Source: Knoellia sp. S7-12
Lineage (GTDB): Bacteria > Actinomycetota > Actinomycetes > Actinomycetales > Dermatophilaceae
DNA: 64,000 nucleotides
NCBI RefSeq assembly: GCF_040518285.1
Contig: NZ_CP155449.1
Location: 2,914,001-2,978,000, forward strand
Reading direction: 5' to 3'
The translations under genes and the position numbers were made by a program. Shown here piece after piece: positions 28,776-37,817 of this stretch; the stretch's first letter is position 1; each line of letters begins with the position of its first letter. The notes below the pieces were generated by a model. It was not told where the DNA came from, searched no databases, and saw only the letters and a program-made list of their open reading frames with translations.

Positions 28776-30693
28776 GTGAGACCTCCGTGTAGAGCGCGGC
28801 GAGCGATGAGGCCATTGTGGCGATGCTGAACTTGTCGGCCACGACGCTCCGGGCGTAGTCCGCGCGTGAGACCGCGTCTGGAGCAGCAGCAATGTCCAGC
28901 GCCGTCGCCACGGCCCCTGCCAGGACGTCCGGTGCGGTCGTGTCGACGAGCAGACCTGTCACACCTGGCTCGACGAAGGTCGCCGGGCCACCCTCTCGGG
29001 GGGCGACCACGACGAGCCCGGACGCCATGGCCTCGAGGATGGCGATGCCGAACTCCTCCTTGAGGCTGGCTGAGACGTACACCCCGCCCGGGCCGCTCAG
29101 ACCGGGCCTCCCCAGCCGGACGGCCGCCAGCCACGTGGCGACCACCCCATTCGGCCGGTGGCCCGCGAGCAGCAGACCACGTTCGACGGCCTCACTGCGC
29201 GAGACCGTCGCGTCGATCCGGGCGAGTTGCTCGGCCTCGTCGCCGGAAGGGTCGTCGAGGTCGCCTCCGACGACGAGCAGGTTGCAGCGCTGCGCACAGG
29301 TGGAGTCGTTCGCCCACGCGTCCACGAGGGTCGCCATGCCCTTCACCCGGTGCAGGCGCCCCACGGTGATGGCCAGCGGGAGCCCTCGGCGTTCTGGGGG
29401 CAGTGCCGAGAGCAACGCGTCGAGCTCGGCGAGAGTGCGCCCGGTGGCTGCGGGTACTTCGAGGCCGCGATCAGCGTCCCGCACCTCCTGGGCGGCGCGG
29501 TCGAGCGGGGCGAGGTCGATGCCCTCGGGGACGACCGTGGGGGGTCGGTCGTGGGCATCGGGGTCGAGGTGCAGGAGGTTGCGGAGGTCGTGGTCCAGCT
29601 GTGGCCGCGGGAAGACGACCAGGCGCGCGGCACGAGAGGCGAGGTCGCGCAGGAGTCGGATGCGGAAGACGAGGTGTTCGGTGTGGTCCGCCTCGCCGAA
29701 CGTGGCACGGGTGAGAGCACCAGACGCCTCTCGCGCCGCGACCAGGGCGTGCGGGTCGGGTGCGAGGGTCAGCACGGTGGGGATGCCCATCTCGTCCGCG
29801 ACCTCGGCTGCGGCCCACGACCCGACATCGGCCATGCGCAGGTGCAGGACGTCGACGGGGGCTGCGGCGCTGAGTGCTCGGCGCAGCCCCCGTCGGGTGG
29901 CGACCCGCAGCGGCCAGGTGTCGGCGGTGGACCGGACCGGTCCTGGCAGGGGCACGCCGACGTAGTGGTGACCGGGGGCCAGCACGTCGTCGGGGACCCG
30001 AGCGTCCTCATGGTGGCTGCGCGAGAGGGTCAGCACCCGCGAAACCCTTGGGTCGGTCACCAGTGAGTCCCCCAAGTGCACGAGCAGGGTGGCGATCCCT
30101 CCAGTGTCCCCCTTGCCCGCGTGCATCAGGCTTCCATCGATGTCGGCATGGAGAAACAGCTGGGCGACCGTGATGCCGGGCTGGCCGGCCTGGCCGGGCT
30201 GGCCGGGGTCGTCGGGACGCAGGTGCGGGGGGTCTGCGACGACATCGTCGTCGGGCTCGACGATCCCCCACGCCTCGAGGGTCGCCTCGGCGAGCATGCC
30301 GACAAAGCCCCCCTCCCCGAGGGTGTCGCGCAGCGGAGGGACGGCATCCGGGAGGGGGGGGCACGAGCGCAGTGCCCACGTGGCGTGCTCGCGCAGGAAG
30401 GGCGTAGGCGAGGTCAGCAGGGGCACCACGAGCGCGCGGGCCATGGCTGCTCCGCCGGCTGCGGCCGCATGCACCGCAGCGATGGCCGTGACCTGGTCGG
30501 TGTCGTCCTCGATGGCGTCGCGCAGTGTCGACATCGACTCTTCTCCGTCGTGGCGCACCGAATCCACCAGCCGGTCGATGAGCTCGATCGCCCCGAGCAT
30601 GGAGGTTGCGGTACGCACCGCGTCCAGCATCCCGAGGGTCGGCGCCAAGAGCGTGGAAGTCACCCAGTCATGGTAGATCGCATCCTTGGACAA
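28750..30693 (-). CDS. GT4-family glycosyltransferase with HEAT-like N-terminal domain
   Basis: A 647-residue two-part protein. Residues ~55-145 are helical repeats of HEAT type (VTAIAAVHAAAAGGAAMARALVVPLL, PFLREHATWALRSCPPLPDAVPPLRDTL). From ~180 a GT-B fold follows: GKGDTGGIATLLVHLG donor loop, ITVGRLHRVKGMATLVDAW, and the retaining-enzyme E-x7-E motif in KEEFGIAILEAMASGLVVVAPREGGPATFV. The overall pattern resembles sucrose-phosphate synthase-type GT4 enzymes. A TTG at 30693 gives the full frame without a good ribosome site; GTG 30663 is an alternative start. Acceptor unknown. Confidence 0.75.
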   Translation of the reverse strand: MSKDAIYHDWVTSTLLAPTLGMLDAVRTATSMLGAIELIDRLVDSVRHDGEESMSTLRDAIEDDTDQVTAIAAVHAAAAGGAAMARALVVPLLTSPTPFLREHATWALRSCPPLPDAVPPLRDTLGEGGFVGMLAEATLEAWGIVEPDDDVVADPPHLRPDDPGQPGQAGQPGITVAQLFLHADIDGSLMHAGKGDTGGIATLLVHLGDSLVTDPRVSRVLTLSRSHHEDARVPDDVLAPGHHYVGVPLPGPVRSTADTWPLRVATRRGLRRALSAAAPVDVLHLRMADVGSWAAAEVADEMGIPTVLTLAPDPHALVAAREASGALTRATFGEADHTEHLVFRIRLLRDLASRAARLVVFPRPQLDHDLRNLLHLDPDAHDRPPTVVPEGIDLAPLDRAAQEVRDADRGLEVPAATGRTLAELDALLSALPPERRGLPLAITVGRLHRVKGMATLVDAWANDSTCAQRCNLLVVGGDLDDPSGDEAEQLARIDATVSRSEAVERGLLLAGHRPNGVVATWLAAVRLGRPGLSGPGGVYVSASLKEEFGIAILEAMASGLVVVAPREGGPATFVEPGVTGLLVDTTAPDVLAGAVATALDIAAAPDAVSRADYARSVVADKFSIATMASSLAALYTEVSRDAARHQP

Positions 30694-30913
30694 AGGTTAG
30701 ACAAGCGCTCGCCTTTTGCGTCGCGCGGGCTCTCCGCCTCCTGTCCCCGAGCAGGGTCCCTGACCGGTCCACCCGCAGTTCCGTGGGTGAGAGGCACGCT
30801 GACGTGGACGCCGACGCCCCCCACATTGAGTGATACGGATCATCCCCACCCCGCAGCATCGCTGCGCGGACCACAATGGCGAGCAACACGTCCCGGCAAA
30901 GGAGCCAGTCACC
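30694..30913. other. 220-base intergenic region between divergent genes
   Basis: No gene or clear promoter is seen. The only marks are an imperfect palindrome around AAGCGCT at 30697-30713 beside the GT4 start, and an AAAGGAG ribosome site for the acyl-CoA synthetase at the right end. Confidence 0.4.
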
Positions 30914-32437
30914 ATGGGTAGCACAGAGTCCAACCTCGCTTCGAACCTCGTCCGCACCGCCCAAGCGATGCCGGACCGGCCCGCGCTGAAGGTCAACGGG
31001 CAGGACATCAGCTACCAGCAGCTGCACGCGATGGCGGCCAAGCTCGCAGGGACGTTGCGCGCCAGCGGAATCGAGCCCGGTGACCGGGTCGCGCTCATCC
31101 TTCCCAATGTCCCCGCCTTCCCCGTTGCGTTCTTCGCCACCCTCCTGGCAGGCGGCGTCGTCGTCCCGATGAACCCGCTGCTCAAGTCCGGTGAGATCGA
31201 CTTCTTCTTCACCAACTCCGGAGCCAAGATCGCGTTCGTGTGGCCGGACTTCGTCGATGAGGCCACCAAGGGTGCCGCGAACTCGGGCACCAAGATCGTC
31301 GAGTGCGGTCCCCTCGGCCCGGTCGAAGGCGCATTGGGCACAGGAGATTTGATCTCTGAACCCATTTGGGAGCCCACTGAGCGTGAGGGTGACGACACCG
31401 CGATCATCCTCTACACGTCCGGCACCACCGGTCGGCCCAAGGGTGCCGAGCTCACCCACGACAACGTGAGCCTCAACGCCATGCGCTGCGCCGAGGTCAT
31501 CCAGGAGCTCTCCGAGGACGACGTGATCATGGGCTGCCTGCCCCTCTTCCACGTCTTCGGTCTCGTCGTCGGCCTCAACGCCGCAGTGCGCGTCGGCGCT
31601 TCACTCGCGCTCATCCCGCGGTTCGACCCGGCCGCGGCGATCAAGGTCATCGGCGACGAGAAGGTCACCGTGATGCAGGGCGTTCCGACGATGTATGCCG
31701 CGATCCTCAACCACCCGGACGCCGACGACCTCGACGCGTCCTCGCTGCGCACCTGTGCCTCTGGAGGCTCGGCGATGCCGCTCGAGGTCATGAAGGCCTT
31801 CGAGGAGAAGTTCGGCTGCGTCATCCTCGAGGGTTACGGCCTGTCCGAGACGTCGCCGGTGGCGTCGTTCAACCTGCCCGGTCACGAGCGCAAGCCCGGC
31901 ACAATCGGCCTGGCGATCCCGGGCTGCGAGATGCGCGTCATCGACATCGACGGTGCCGAGGTCGAGCACGGTGAGGTCGGCGAGATCGCCATCCGCGGCG
32001 ACAACGTCATGAAGGGCTACTGGGCCAATCCCGAGGCGACCGCCGAGGCGATCCCGGACGGGTGGTTCCGCACCGGCGACCTGGCAACCGAGGACGACGA
32101 GGGCTACTTCACCATCGTTGACCGCAAGAAGGACATGATCCTGCGCGGTGGGATGAACGTCTATCCGCGTGAGGTCGAGGAGGTCATCTACCAGCACCCC
32201 GACGTCCTCGAGGTGGCAGTTGTCGCCGTGCCGGACGACCTGCTGGGTGAGCAGGTCGGGGCCGGGGTCGTCCTGCGCGAGGGATCGACCGCGACGACGG
32301 AAGACATCATCGCGTTCACCAAGGAGCGCATCGCCGCCTACAAGTACCCGCGCAACGTCTGGCTCCTGGGCGAGCTGCCGAAGGGTCCGACCGGCAAGAT
32401 CCTGCGTCGCGAGGTCAAGGCGCCTGCTGCCCAGTGA
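30914..32437 (+). CDS. Long-chain fatty-acid-CoA ligase (ANL superfamily)
   Basis: A 507-residue adenylate-forming enzyme. Core motifs in order: A3 ILYTSGTTGRPKGAELTH, A5 EGYGLSETSP, A7 GWFRTGDLA, A8 DRKKDMILRGGMNVYPREVEE, and catalytic Lys in PTGKILRRE. It activates a carboxylic acid to the acyl-AMP and then the CoA thioester; the length and YG-SET motif fit medium/long-chain fatty acids. The ATG at 30914 has AAAGGAG 9 nt upstream. It stands alone between a divergent GT4 gene and a convergent permease. Confidence 0.9.
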   Translation: MGSTESNLASNLVRTAQAMPDRPALKVNGQDISYQQLHAMAAKLAGTLRASGIEPGDRVALILPNVPAFPVAFFATLLAGGVVVPMNPLLKSGEIDFFFTNSGAKIAFVWPDFVDEATKGAANSGTKIVECGPLGPVEGALGTGDLISEPIWEPTEREGDDTAIILYTSGTTGRPKGAELTHDNVSLNAMRCAEVIQELSEDDVIMGCLPLFHVFGLVVGLNAAVRVGASLALIPRFDPAAAIKVIGDEKVTVMQGVPTMYAAILNHPDADDLDASSLRTCASGGSAMPLEVMKAFEEKFGCVILEGYGLSETSPVASFNLPGHERKPGTIGLAIPGCEMRVIDIDGAEVEHGEVGEIAIRGDNVMKGYWANPEATAEAIPDGWFRTGDLATEDDEGYFTIVDRKKDMILRGGMNVYPREVEEVIYQHPDVLEVAVVAVPDDLLGEQVGAGVVLREGSTATTEDIIAFTKERIAAYKYPRNVWLLGELPKGPTGKILRREVKAPAAQ

Positions 32438-32472
32438 CGTCGTGAACCGCCGCGCCGCGACTCAGCCGCGCC

Positions 32473-33486
32473 TCAGGTGTGCGGCGCGGCGGGGGCCACC
32501 TCGGGGATCGCCACCGAGGTGGCCGATCGTCGCGCGGGTGCGTTGATGACGCCCGCTGCCACAAGGACGATGACGAAGCCGATCACTTCGAACGCCCCGA
32601 GGGACTCTCCCAGGACGAGCACACCGAGCAGCACCGACACGATCGGGATGAGATAGGTGATCGTCGAACCGATGACCGGGCCGGCCCCTCGGACGACGTC
32701 GAACTGCAGGATGTATGCCGCGCCCGTCCCGATGATTCCGAGCGCCAGGATGCAGAGGAGTGGCAACCACACCCAGCCACCACCGGCACTGCCCGCCTCG
32801 ATCTGGGACGTGCCGAGGCGCGCCCGGTCATAGGCCCAGATCGATCCGAACCCATCCGGCTGGAGCGCACCCCACACCACGACGACAGGAACCATCAGCA
32901 CACAGCCCATGAGCAACGTCGCAGCCGGCTGGCTCAGGCCGCCGAGGTCGGCGCGGGCAAGGAACCGGCGGTTGTAGGTCCACCCGACGCCGTAGCAGAC
33001 GCCGCCGGCGAGAGCCATCCCGAAGCCGACGAGGTCGGGGCGTGCCGACGTCCACGGCTGCATGATCGTGAGGACGCCGATGAAGCCGATGACGATGGCG
33101 ATGACCTTGTTCCTCGTCACGCGCGCACCCGGCAGGAACGCCATCGTCGCGAGCACGGTCGCGATGGGCGTCGTCGCGTTGCCGATGCCGGCAAGGGCCG
33201 AGCTCACACGGGTCTCGGAGAGGGCGAACAACATGAACGGCAGTGTGCCGAGCAGCAATCCGGTGACGATGAGGTGTCCCCACACCCAGCGCTCGCGCGG
33301 GAGCGAGCCACCGCGCATCCAGAGCAGGATGAGAATCGTGGCTGCGCCGGTGACGAGCCGCAGCGCCGCGATCTGCACGGCCGAGAGCGATTCGAGTCCG
33401 ACCTTCATGAGCAGGAAGCTCGATCCCCAGATGAGGACGAGCGCAAAGAACTTGGCCTGCCACGGGACCCTGGGCGCGGGTGACAT
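32473..33486 (-). CDS. EamA-family (DMT) transporter
   Basis: A 337-residue permease with ten hydrophobic helices in two EamA repeats: FFALVLIWGSSFLLMKVGLESLSAVQIAALRL opens the first and GFGMALAGGVCYGVGWTYNRRFL the second. A ~20-residue hydrophilic insert (YDRARLGTSQIEAGSAGGGW) lies in the second repeat. Members export metabolites or amino acids. Its ATG overlaps the stop of the upstream methionine-synthase-type gene by one base, suggesting a linked function, perhaps in amino-acid export. Confidence 0.87.
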   Translation of the reverse strand: MSPAPRVPWQAKFFALVLIWGSSFLLMKVGLESLSAVQIAALRLVTGAATILILLWMRGGSLPRERWVWGHLIVTGLLLGTLPFMLFALSETRVSSALAGIGNATTPIATVLATMAFLPGARVTRNKVIAIVIGFIGVLTIMQPWTSARPDLVGFGMALAGGVCYGVGWTYNRRFLARADLGGLSQPAATLLMGCVLMVPVVVVWGALQPDGFGSIWAYDRARLGTSQIEAGSAGGGWVWLPLLCILALGIIGTGAAYILQFDVVRGAGPVIGSTITYLIPIVSVLLGVLVLGESLGAFEVIGFVIVLVAAGVINAPARRSATSVAIPEVAPAAPHT

Positions 33487-34487
33487 CAGTTGTGCTCCCT
33501 GTCGGTCAGCTCACGGGCGACATTGATCGCCACCCGTTGAACGTCCACGGCTCCCTGAGGCGTGAGTTCCGGGAGCCCGCAGGTCGGTGTGACGGTGACA
33601 TCGGCGAGCGCGGAGAGCGGCAGCCCGACGCGCGAGAAGCCGTCGACGACATGTGCCGTTGCGGTCCGAACCGCATCGGCTGCAGAGGTGACCGCCGTCG
33701 TCGGCACGACCCCGGCCCACAGGTGGGTGCCGGACTCGACGGCCGCCGCAATGGCCTCCCAGCGTTGCGGAGACGCGTCCGTGAGGTCGAGGGCAAGGGC
33801 AGTGACTCCAGTGGACGCGAGCAACTCCACCGGGGCTCCCGGGTGGCACGAGTGCAGGACGACGTCACCCGCGTGCGCATCGCAAACTTCTTGTATGCCG
33901 CGTGCCACCTCCGCGCGGTCGACGGCACGGACACGTCCATAGCCGGACGCGGTCGGCAGCACACCTCTCAGGACCGACAGGACGGACGGCTCGTCGATCT
34001 GCACCGTGAGAACCGCTCCGGGGACGAGCCGTTGGACCTCCGCGGCATGCTGGCGAAGACCCTCGGCCAGGGACGCGACGACGTCCCGGCGGGCGCCCTC
34101 GTCGGTGACCGAACGCTCCCCCCGGTTCAATTCGATGGAGGCGGCAAGCGTCCAGGGGCCGGCGACCTGGATCTTGAGCGGACCGGCATACCCGTCGTAG
34201 GCCTCAGCAAGCTCGTCGAGGTCCTCGCGCACGAGCGCTCGGGCGCGGGACATGTCCCGACCGGGGCGGTCGGTGAAGCGCCACCCGGACGGCTGCAGGT
34301 CGACCGAGAGGTCGGCGAGCAGCGCCGCGGACCGACCGATGATGTCGGATCCCGGCCCACGAGAGGGCAGTTCGGGCAGATAGGGCAGGCCGAGGCCATC
34401 GACGTCAGCGAGCAGGTCGCGGACCGTGATGATGGCTTCGCGCGACGACTCACCGGGCCAGGAGCCGATTCCGGAAACGTGGGTCAC
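33486..34487 (-). CDS. Short MetE-type (cobalamin-independent) methionine synthase family protein
   Basis: A 333-residue protein equivalent to the catalytic half of MetE only. Zinc ligands are visible as His-x-Cys in VVLHSCHPG and Cys in VTPTCGLPE; LTVQIDEPSVL contains the conserved acidic substrate residue. Such 'core' MetE proteins lack the N-terminal folate half, and some use other methyl donors, so methionine synthesis from methyl-folate should not be assumed. A homologous gene sits near ligA and mnmA in mycobacteria. Overlaps both neighbours on its strand (4 and 1-3 bases). Confidence 0.8.
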   Translation of the reverse strand: MTHVSGIGSWPGESSREAIITVRDLLADVDGLGLPYLPELPSRGPGSDIIGRSAALLADLSVDLQPSGWRFTDRPGRDMSRARALVREDLDELAEAYDGYAGPLKIQVAGPWTLAASIELNRGERSVTDEGARRDVVASLAEGLRQHAAEVQRLVPGAVLTVQIDEPSVLSVLRGVLPTASGYGRVRAVDRAEVARGIQEVCDAHAGDVVLHSCHPGAPVELLASTGVTALALDLTDASPQRWEAIAAAVESGTHLWAGVVPTTAVTSAADAVRTATAHVVDGFSRVGLPLSALADVTVTPTCGLPELTPQGAVDVQRVAINVARELTDREHN

Positions 34488-35125
34488 GCGAGAACCCTCG
34501 CACTGGCGAAGTCACGCACCGACTGCGGGACCTCGCAGGCGGTGGAGGTCGGCGCTGACACAGGCTCGAGGGCCACGGTGCGCAGCTCGACGACGCCGTG
34601 CCAGGCGTCGGTCTCCTCGCCGGGCACGCTGGCCTGGCCGGTCCGGGTCTTGGTCATGAAACGCCCCTGCGAGATCGGCAGGGCCATGACCGAGGTCTTG
34701 GCGATCTCCTGACGGGTCATCGGGCGGACCTCGCCCGTCCGTCCCGGGATGAGTCGCTCCGACACCGCGTCCAGGGCGACAGTGCGATCCTCGTCGCTCA
34801 ACGGTGTGAGGTCTCCATAGACGACTGCCGAGCGGTAGTTCGCCGACGAGTCGAAAGTCGTGTGGCCGACGACGAGCGCGTCCACTGCAACGACCGCCAG
34901 TGCGGCGGGCGCTCCGGCTGCCACGTGACGCAGGGCCCCGGCACCGGTGGAACCGTGCAGGAGAATGCGGTCTCCCTGACGGGCAAAGAGCATCGGCACC
35001 ACCCAGGGCTCACCGTCGACAACAGTGCTGAGGGTGCCCGCGAGCACGTCATCGAGGATCGCGTCGAGCACCTCACGTTCGGTGCTCCCGCGTTCGCGGA
35101 GACGATTCAGGGTGACCTCTGGCAT
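34484..35125 (-). CDS. Pyridoxamine 5'-phosphate oxidase-fold flavoprotein
   Basis: A 213-residue split-barrel protein: VLDAILDDVLAGTLSTVVDGEPWVVPMLFARQGDRILLHGSTGAGALRHVAAGAPAALAVVAVDALVV, then YRSAVVYGDLTPLSDED. It matches the Pfam PNPOx_2/NimA-like group, whose members bind FMN, F420 or PLP-related ligands; enzymatic PNP oxidase activity is not assured. The ATG at 35125 is the likely start, although a GTG at 35143 is possible. It is divergent from a MocR/PdxR-type regulator with matching operator half-sites between them, which links it to vitamin B6. Confidence 0.78.
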   Translation of the reverse strand: MPEVTLNRLRERGSTEREVLDAILDDVLAGTLSTVVDGEPWVVPMLFARQGDRILLHGSTGAGALRHVAAGAPAALAVVAVDALVVGHTTFDSSANYRSAVVYGDLTPLSDEDRTVALDAVSERLIPGRTGEVRPMTRQEIAKTSVMALPISQGRFMTKTRTGQASVPGEETDAWHGVVELRTVALEPVSAPTSTACEVPQSVRDFASARVLA

Positions 35126-35144
35126 GCCCCCATTCTGCGACACC

Positions 35145-35171
35145 AAGTGGACCCGCTACGAGAACCACTAT
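35145..35171. promoter_or_regulatory. Candidate MocR/PdxR operator
   Basis: Two AGTGG half-sites face each other: AAGTGGACC on the plus strand (35145-35153) and ATAGTGGTT on the minus strand (35163-35171). They lie between the divergent PNPOx-fold and mocR genes and resemble the AAAGTGG-type site described for corynebacterial PdxR. Confidence 0.5.
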
Positions 35172-35191
35172 CGGCCGAACACAAGGACCAG

Positions 35192-35197
35192 TATCCT
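35192..35197 (+). promoter_or_regulatory. -10 box of a leaderless mocR promoter
   Basis: TATCCT lies exactly 6 nt before the GTG at 35204. Confidence 0.5.
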
Positions 35198-35203
35198 GGA
35201 GCT

Positions 35204-36622
35204 GTGCCCCGCTCCCCCCGCACCATCAGTCTCGCGCTGCGGCTCGACCGGAGCGACCGACCGCTCCGGCACCGCATCGCTGACGCGGTGGTCGCTGAGC
35301 TGCGTGAGGGTCGGCTGCGTCCGGGTGACCCCCTCCCCTCGACGCGGGTGCTCGCCACGGAACTCGAGGTGTCCCGCGGACCCGTCGTCGCGGCATACGA
35401 CGAGCTGGCGGCGGCCGGCTTCATCGAGACGCGACCAGGGTCGGGTGCGGCGATCGCACCGGGGGCCGACCGCGCCGCCCGGGCTGGGGCCCTGTCGTCG
35501 GTCGAGCCCATGGACCCGTACCCGACGACGGGCCCGGCCCCCACCCGCCGCGAGGTGAGGTTCGACCTCCGCCCGGGGCGTCCGGACGTCGGCTTCCTTG
35601 ACCAGACCGCGTGGCGTCGCGCGTGGCGGCAGGCGGCCTCACAGATGCCGACCAACGACCTCTCTCCCGGGCCCACGCACGTCCGACTGCGGGAGGTGCT
35701 CGCCGATCACATCCGACGCAGCCGGGGCATCCCCATCGCTCCGGACGACCTGCTCATCACACCGGGCGTGAGCGCCACCCTGCAAGCGCTGCCGGCCGCC
35801 CTGGGCCTGGTCGGACGCACTGTCGCCGTCGAGGATCCGGGATACGTCGAGGCGTGGACAGCGTTCTCCGACAACGGTTCTCGCATTCGCCCGCTCCCTG
35901 TTGACGACGACGGTCTCGACCCGGCGATGCTCCGACGCAGCGACGCCGCGGTCTACGTCACGCCCTCGCACCAATACCCCCTGGGCGCCCGCATGCCCGT
36001 CGCCCGCCGCACCGCACTGCTCGACTGGGCGCGAGACACACACGGGCTCGTCATCGAGGACGACTACGACGGTGAGTTCCGCTACGACGTCTCACCGTTG
36101 CCTGCGCTGCGTTCCCTCGAGGGCGCTGACGACCACGTCCTCTACATCGGCACGGCGTCCAAGATCCTCGTCCCCACCCTGCGGGTCGCTTGGCTGGCCC
36201 CGCCGACGCATCTGCGCGAAGCCATCGGGCTCGAGCTCGAACGGCGCAGCCTGCTCGTCAACGAGATGACCGGCGAAGCCGTCGCCGAATTCATCTCCAA
36301 CGGTTCCCTCGCCGCCCACCACGCTCGCGCTGCTCGGACGTATGCCGCTCGGCGCGCCCGGCTCGTCGCCGCCCTCGCCCGACACCTGCCGGACCATCGG
36401 CTCAGCGGGGTCGACGCCGGTCTGCACCTCGTGCTCCTCCTGCCCGAGGCCATCGACGACCACGAGGTCTCGATGTCGCTTCTGCGCCACGGGGTCTCGG
36501 TCAACCCGCTGTCGGCCTACTGCGTCAACTCGGTCCGGCGCGGACTCGTCATTGGGTATGCCGGCTTGTCGGAGTCCCACGCCGACGCCGCCGTTCGTGC
36601 CCTCGCCCGCGGCCTCACCTGA
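35204..36622 (+). CDS. MocR-family regulator (GntR HTH + aminotransferase-like domain)
   Basis: A 472-residue fusion of a GntR winged helix (PLRHRIADAVVAELREGRLRPGDPLPSTRVLATELEVSRGPVVAAYDELAAAGFIETRPGSG, ~20-85) and a fold-type I aminotransferase domain. The PLP-binding Lys is in IGTASKILVPTLRVAW; TPSHQYPLGARMP and IEDDYDGEFRYD are conserved MocR motifs. Most MocR proteins sense PLP and control vitamin B6 genes (PdxR) or GABA use (GabR). The GTG at 35204 sits 6 nt after TATCCT, so a leaderless start is likely. Confidence 0.9.
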   Translation: MPRSPRTISLALRLDRSDRPLRHRIADAVVAELREGRLRPGDPLPSTRVLATELEVSRGPVVAAYDELAAAGFIETRPGSGAAIAPGADRAARAGALSSVEPMDPYPTTGPAPTRREVRFDLRPGRPDVGFLDQTAWRRAWRQAASQMPTNDLSPGPTHVRLREVLADHIRRSRGIPIAPDDLLITPGVSATLQALPAALGLVGRTVAVEDPGYVEAWTAFSDNGSRIRPLPVDDDGLDPAMLRRSDAAVYVTPSHQYPLGARMPVARRTALLDWARDTHGLVIEDDYDGEFRYDVSPLPALRSLEGADDHVLYIGTASKILVPTLRVAWLAPPTHLREAIGLELERRSLLVNEMTGEAVAEFISNGSLAAHHARAARTYAARRARLVAALARHLPDHRLSGVDAGLHLVLLLPEAIDDHEVSMSLLRHGVSVNPLSAYCVNSVRRGLVIGYAGLSESHADAAVRALARGLT

Positions 36623-36698
36623 GACGTCACCCCTCGCAACGTCTGCGGATTCGGTCGCTAGAACCACCACACGCGCAGACGCAAGGGGTTGGAAGGTG

Positions 36699-37817
36699 TC
36701 AGCTGGCACTGGTGCGGGCGCGCGCAGTGGAAGCGATCGTCGCCGACCCGACCACGCGGGTGCCCTCGTAGAGCACGACCGACTGCCCCGGAGCGACCCC
36801 GCGGATGCGTTCGTCGAGCCGCACATGGACGAGTTCGGGGTCGGTGTCGTCGACTCGGGCCCACGCGGGAACCTCTTCGCCGTGCGCCCTGACCTGCGCT
36901 CCGACCCGCACCTCGCCGCTGGGCGCGGCGCCGCACCATCGGGCGTGATCGGCCGCGATGACGTCGACGCCCAACAGGTCCTGGGTGCCGATGAGCACGC
37001 GGTTGGTCGGGGCATCGACACCCACGACGTAGCGCGGCTCGGCGTCGAGGGCCGACCGGTCGAGACCGAGACCACGCCGCTGACCGACGGTGAAGCCATA
37101 GGCGCCCTGATGGACCCCCACGACCTCGCCACTGGCCGAGTCGACGATCTCCCCCGGCTGCTCGCCGAGCTGCTTGGTCAGCCAGCCCCGAGTGTCACCG
37201 TCAGGGATGAAGCAGATGTCATAGGAGTCCGGCTTCTTGGCGATTGAGAACCCCCGAGCCGCAGCCTCTTCGCGAATCTGCGGCTTGGCCGTGTCACCGA
37301 GCGGGAAGAAGGCGCGCGCCAGCTGTTCGTCGTCGAGGACGCCCAGCACATAGGACTGGTCCTTGTGGGGATCGACGGCGCGGTGCAGCTCACGATGCAC
37401 CGCACCCGCGTCATCCGTGCGCTCGACGATCTGCGCGTAGTGCCCCGTCGCCACCGCGTCGAACCCCAGCGCCACGGCCCGGTCGAGCAGGGCAGCGAAC
37501 TTGATGGACTCGTTGCAGCGCAGGCACGGGTTCGGTGTGCGACCCGCTTGGTACTCGGCGACGAAGTCGTCCATCACGTCGCGTTGGAACCGCTCTGCCA
37601 TGTCCCACACATAGAACGCAATGCCGAGCCGGTCAGCCACGCGCCGCGCGTCACCGGCGTCCTCGATCGTGCAGCACCCGCGGGCCGACTCACGCAACGT
37701 CGCCGCCGAACGCGACAGGGCCAGGTGCACTCCGACGACCTCGTGTCCGGCATCGAGCATCCGCGCAGCCGCAACAGCCGAGTCCACTCCCCCGCTCATC
37801 GCTGCGACGACGCGCAT
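36699..37817 (-). CDS. mnmA: tRNA-specific 2-thiouridylase
   Basis: A 372-residue MnmA, normal length. It makes 2-thiouridine at position 34 of Lys, Glu and Gln tRNAs. The ATP pyrophosphatase P-loop is [11 protein letters not shown] (7-17); the nucleophile is Cys101 in [10 protein letters not shown] and the persulfide-accepting Cys202 is in [10 protein letters not shown]. The Q-SYVLG and TVGQRRGLG motifs are intact. The ATG overlaps the stop of the upstream cysteine desulfurase by one base, which fits direct sulfur delivery from that enzyme. Confidence 0.96.
   Translation of the reverse strand: MRVVAAMSGGVDSAVAAARMLDAGHEVVGVHLALSRSAATLRESARGCCTIEDAGDARRVADRLGIAFYVWDMAERFQRDVMDDFVAEYQAGRTPNPCLRCNESIKFAALLDRAVALGFDAVATGHYAQIVERTDDAGAVHRELHRAVDPHKDQSYVLGVLDDEQLARAFFPLGDTAKPQIREEAAARGFSIAKKPDSYDICFIPDGDTRGWLTKQLGEQPGEIVDSASGEVVGVHQGAYGFTVGQRRGLGLDRSALDAEPRYVVGVDAPTNRVLIGTQDLLGVDVIAADHARWCGAAPSGEVRVGAQVRAHGEEVPAWARVDDTDPELVHVRLDERIRGVAPGQSVVLYEGTRVVGSATIASTARARTSAS

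Noticed and set aside
30697..30713. Palindrome around AAGCGCT as a fatty-acid regulator operator
   Set aside because: Only the central six bases are symmetric; it lies over 200 bases from the acyl-CoA synthetase start, too weak to claim.
36623..36698. CGTCTGCG/CGCAGACG arms between mocR and mnmA as terminator
   Set aside because: The 8-bp arms are separated by a ~26-base loop, too weak to call.
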